Positions 42,699 to 44,451 of a DNA stretch of 44,451 nucleotides are shown here, in pieces (the stretch's first letter is position 1; every line of letters begins with the position of its first letter). The notes under the pieces are model-generated. The model did no database searches, was not told where the DNA came from, and was given only the letters and a program-made list of their open reading frames with translations. The stretch is from Bdellovibrio sp. (lineage in GTDB: Bacteria; Bdellovibrionota; Bdellovibrionia; Bdellovibrionales; Bdellovibrionaceae), in assembly GCA_014376935.1 (NCBI GenBank), contig JACMQO010000162.1, positions 1 through 44,451 of the forward strand, in the 5' to 3' direction. A program made the translations under genes and the position numbers.

Positions 42699-42718
42699 TT
42701 CATCAACAAGTTTTTATT

Positions 42719-42758
42719 CTCTGTAAGATGTATGCTGATATGTATACATCTTACAGAG
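42719..42758. repeat. Perfect 15-bp inverted repeat between convergent genes
   Basis: CTCTGTAAGATGTAT (42719-42733) and ATACATCTTACAGAG (42744-42758) pair perfectly over 15 bp around a 10-base loop. It lies between the convergent cytochrome and nitroreductase genes. No T-run follows on the plus strand; a weak TTTTTA follows on the minus side. It may act as a two-way transcript end or as a stability hairpin. Confidence 0.65.
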
Positions 42759-42776
42759 CTATCAAAGTTGTTGAAA

Positions 42777-43427
42777 TTATTTATAGATAACAACGTCTTT
42801 CATATCAAAACGTACTTTTTTAGCGAATTGATATTTGTCATCTTCGGCGCGGTAACCACAAGCAACAGCCGCAACCGTTTTATAACCAGATCCTTCAAGA
42901 CCTAAAATTTTATCATAAGCCGCGGGATCTAAACCTTCCATCGGTAACGTATCAACGGCCATCATGGCAGCTGTCGTTAGTAATGTTCCCATTGCGATGT
43001 AAACTTGGCGTTGCGCCCACCAGTTAATGATTTCAGCGCGCGGGCCTGTTACCAGGTCACCCATCATCATGTTTTTATAACCAAGTAATGTGGCAGGATC
43101 TAACCCACGTGTTTTAGCCGTGTCTTCGATAAAACGTGTGATGTGTTCTTCATCCATTTTTTCTTTGTAGGTTAAAACGACGTAATGAGAAGCGTCTGTG
43201 ACCGGAGTTTGACCCCAAGAGACAGGTAATAATTGTTTTCTAATTTCTGGGTCTTGAACCACAATAAATTTCCAAGGCTGTAAGCCGTATGAAGAGGCTG
43301 ACAAGCGAAGTGATTCGGCTAAAACATTCCAGTCCGATTCGCGAATTTTTTTAGTTGGATCAAATTTTTTACAAGCGTAGCGCCAATTTAATTGTTTATG
43401 GATAACTTCGTTATCGACTGGGTTCAT
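42777..43427 (-). CDS. Nitroreductase-family oxidoreductase
   Basis: A 216-residue FMN-dependent nitroreductase-family protein. The N-terminus holds WRYACKKFDPTKKI with the Arg/Lys of the FMN phosphate site, then LRLSASSYGLQPWKFIVV (about 40-57, the typical SSxNxQPW motif with Ser, Gly and Gln), and AMGTLLTTAAMMAVDTLPMEG. The length matches NfsB-like proteins. It reduces quinones or nitro compounds with NAD(P)H in the cytoplasm. The C-terminal GYRAEDDKYQ contains the usual Arg. It is transcribed on the minus strand, 42777 being convergent to the cytochrome gene. Confidence 0.9.
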   Translation of the reverse strand: MNPVDNEVIHKQLNWRYACKKFDPTKKIRESDWNVLAESLRLSASSYGLQPWKFIVVQDPEIRKQLLPVSWGQTPVTDASHYVVLTYKEKMDEEHITRFIEDTAKTRGLDPATLLGYKNMMMGDLVTGPRAEIINWWAQRQVYIAMGTLLTTAAMMAVDTLPMEGLDPAAYDKILGLEGSGYKTVAAVACGYRAEDDKYQFAKKVRFDMKDVVIYK

Positions 43428-43465
43428 GTAAACTCCTTATAAGTTTGTTAAAAGACGTTTTTTGT

Positions 43466-43497
43466 AAAAAAAAAGGAGATGAAAGTCATCTCCTTTT
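43466..43497 (-). terminator. Intrinsic terminator after the fibronectin-III protein gene
   Basis: AAAAGGAGATGA and TCATCTCCTTTT form a perfect 12-bp stem with a 3-base loop, followed on the minus strand by nine T. It lies 33 bases beyond the stop at 43530 and before the nitroreductase start, so the two genes are likely separate units. Confidence 0.88.
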
Positions 43498-43529
43498 GTA
43501 ACAATCACTGTTTCAGTATCGTATTTTGA

Positions 43530-44108
43530 CTATTTTGTGTCAAATGCCGAACTTACAAATAATGATTTTGTATACATTGATTCATTTTCTGCGTTCACCG
43601 AAGCGACTCTCCAGAAGTAGCGTTTGCCGGCTTCTAAATTAGCGAGGTCGTATGAAGTTCCAGCAACGTTTAATTCATTAGCTACTAGCCATTTGAAATT
43701 AGGATCAGTCGCAACTTGAACATGGTACGTTGTTGCATGAGGTCCCGCAGACCATTGCAATTTAGCCGTTGTTCCGGAAACTTTATCTAAAAATTTAGGG
43801 GCTACAAGTTTTGCAACTTCTGGGCGTTGAACGTGCGTTGGATCTTTTTGTTTTTCTGGAAATAACGAATTCATCTTCGTTGATAATTCATTGTGACCAC
43901 CACCGTGCGCTTGACCACCGTGTTCAGGTGTTCCGTGGCTGGCTCCGTGTGATTCGCCTTTGCTTTGTTCTCCGTGGGCAGCGCAATTTTCAGTTTTGTC
44001 TGGAGTACAAACTTCTGGCGCGGGGGCTTTGTTTGTTTCGGCCGCGATCGACTTCGCAGATAAACCGATGGCTAAAATAAATACAACAAATGCTACGAAT
44101 GGCTTCAT
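43530..44108 (-). CDS. His-rich, fibronectin-III-type secreted protein
   Basis: A 192-residue exported protein from ATG 44108 (AAGGAG about 7 bases upstream; ATG 44126 adds only 6 residues). The signal peptide is MKPFVAFVVFILAIGLSAKSIAA. A Gly/His/Ser-rich stretch follows (about 42-72, many GxHG-type units, about 9 His), which could bind metal. The C-terminal domain (about 100-190) is fibronectin type III, with AKLQWSAGPHATTYHVQVATDPNF and YFWRVASVN. Surface or periplasmic binding is likely. No partner gene is in view. Confidence 0.78.
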   Translation of the reverse strand: MKPFVAFVVFILAIGLSAKSIAAETNKAPAPEVCTPDKTENCAAHGEQSKGESHGASHGTPEHGGQAHGGGHNELSTKMNSLFPEKQKDPTHVQRPEVAKLVAPKFLDKVSGTTAKLQWSAGPHATTYHVQVATDPNFKWLVANELNVAGTSYDLANLEAGKRYFWRVASVNAENESMYTKSLFVSSAFDTK

Positions 44109-44184
44109 AAAAGCTCCTTTATTCAATAAGTTATCAAATTAAATCTAGTCTTCGAAATTATCAAGGACAGTTCTTGAAGAAGTG

Positions 44185-44213
44185 TTGTGAAATCTTAAAA
44201 CTCTTGCTACATG
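44185..44213 (+). promoter_or_regulatory. Candidate promoter of rnpB
   Basis: TTGTGA (44185-44190) and TACATG (44208-44213) are 17 bases apart and would give a transcript starting near 44220, where the RNase P RNA begins. The -10 matches only about 3 of 6 consensus positions, so confidence is low. Confidence 0.3.
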
Positions 44214-44219
44214 TTTTGG

Positions 44220-44451
44220 CAGGGTTTTACGGGTAATCGCCGCCAAGGTTTTAAAGCGCTGTTTTCGGATAGCGCCTACGAATTTCGGGGGAGGAAAGTC
44301 CGAGCTTCATAGAGCAGCACATGGGGTAACGCCCCTCGGCCGTAAGGTTAGGAACAGTGAAACAGAAAGAATGTCCGCGGCTTTGAGCCTGATTTCGGGA
44401 ACGGGAGATTTCAGGGGAGCCGGCGGAGTGAAAACAGTCAAACTCTGTGCG
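44220..44451 (+). ncRNA. rnpB: RNase P RNA, 5' part (truncated by window end)
   Basis: The catalytic RNA of RNase P, which matures tRNA 5' ends. The class A signature GGAGGAAAGTCCGAGCTTC (about 44291-44309) with the following AGAGCAGCAC corresponds to the E. coli GGAGGAAAGUCCGGGCUCC region of the CR I core. GGTAACGCCCC and AGTGAAACAGAAAG-like segments further on match later conserved stretches. The 5' stem region starts near 44220, and the 3' half lies beyond the window. Identity is highly secure; the exact 5' end is estimated. Confidence 0.95.

Noticed and set aside
1-44451. CRISPR array, phage island or plasmid backbone
   Set aside because: No regularly spaced repeats, integrase, capsid, replication or partition genes were seen; gene content is chromosomal.

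Overview
The window reads as a contiguous chromosomal segment of an AT-rich Gram-negative bacterium, most likely a member of the Bdellovibrionota (Bdellovibrio or Pseudobdellovibrio-like). This is an inference. It rests on the AT-rich codon use (TTA for Leu is dominant), a MotAB flagellar stator, a Tol system, many Bdellovibrio-style secreted proteins of unknown function, a fused SpeD-SpeE, a DUF3015 protein and an Lnb-domain (DUF4105) protein. No phage, plasmid, CRISPR or integron hallmark is visible. The only mobile-type gene is an orphan Y1/RAYT-like transposase.

Layout. 1-1147: end of motA, then motB. 1152-4913: two minus-strand secreted proteins of unknown function, one of them 1039 aa. 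5128-9900: minus-strand envelope cluster reading tolQ, tolR, tolA/tonB-like, tolB, a periplasmic cyclophilin and a second cyclophilin; pal is not adjacent. 9938-11851: a lytic-transglycosylase-like lipoprotein and a degenerate glycerophosphodiesterase-like protein. 12071-17698: a complete SUF iron-sulfur operon (Rrf2 regulator, sufB, sufC, sufD, sufS, nfu). 17706-22948: a minus-strand operon made of a duplicated two-gene cassette, each copy a secreted HExxH metalloprotease lipoprotein plus a small exported partner. 23045-23200: a 6S RNA on the minus strand, recognised from its sequence core and its closing stem. 23202-29114: a small membrane protein, xseA, xseB, ispA, tlyA, a patatin-like lipoprotein lacking its catalytic serine, and pepP.

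29187-33044: HAD phosphatase plus membrane protein, a GNAT-like protein, glpD and the orphan transposase. 33186-35523: DUF3015 protein and an Lnb-domain protein whose signal-peptide codons contain a perfect intrinsic terminator. 35601-38598: sodB, speDE fusion and a stand-alone RlmK-type methyltransferase. 38746-44108: a lipoprotein with an internal duplication, an in-frame downstream ORF, a LysR regulator, a secreted protein with a di-haem cytochrome c, a nitroreductase and a His-rich fibronectin-III protein. 44220-end: the 5' part of RNase P RNA.

The most unusual content is the duplicated metalloprotease/partner cassette, the two pseudo-enzymes (patatin and GDPD folds with lost catalytic residues), the terminator inside a coding sequence and several hairpins overlapping start codons or lying between convergent genes. 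All assignments come from reading motifs; no database search was run.
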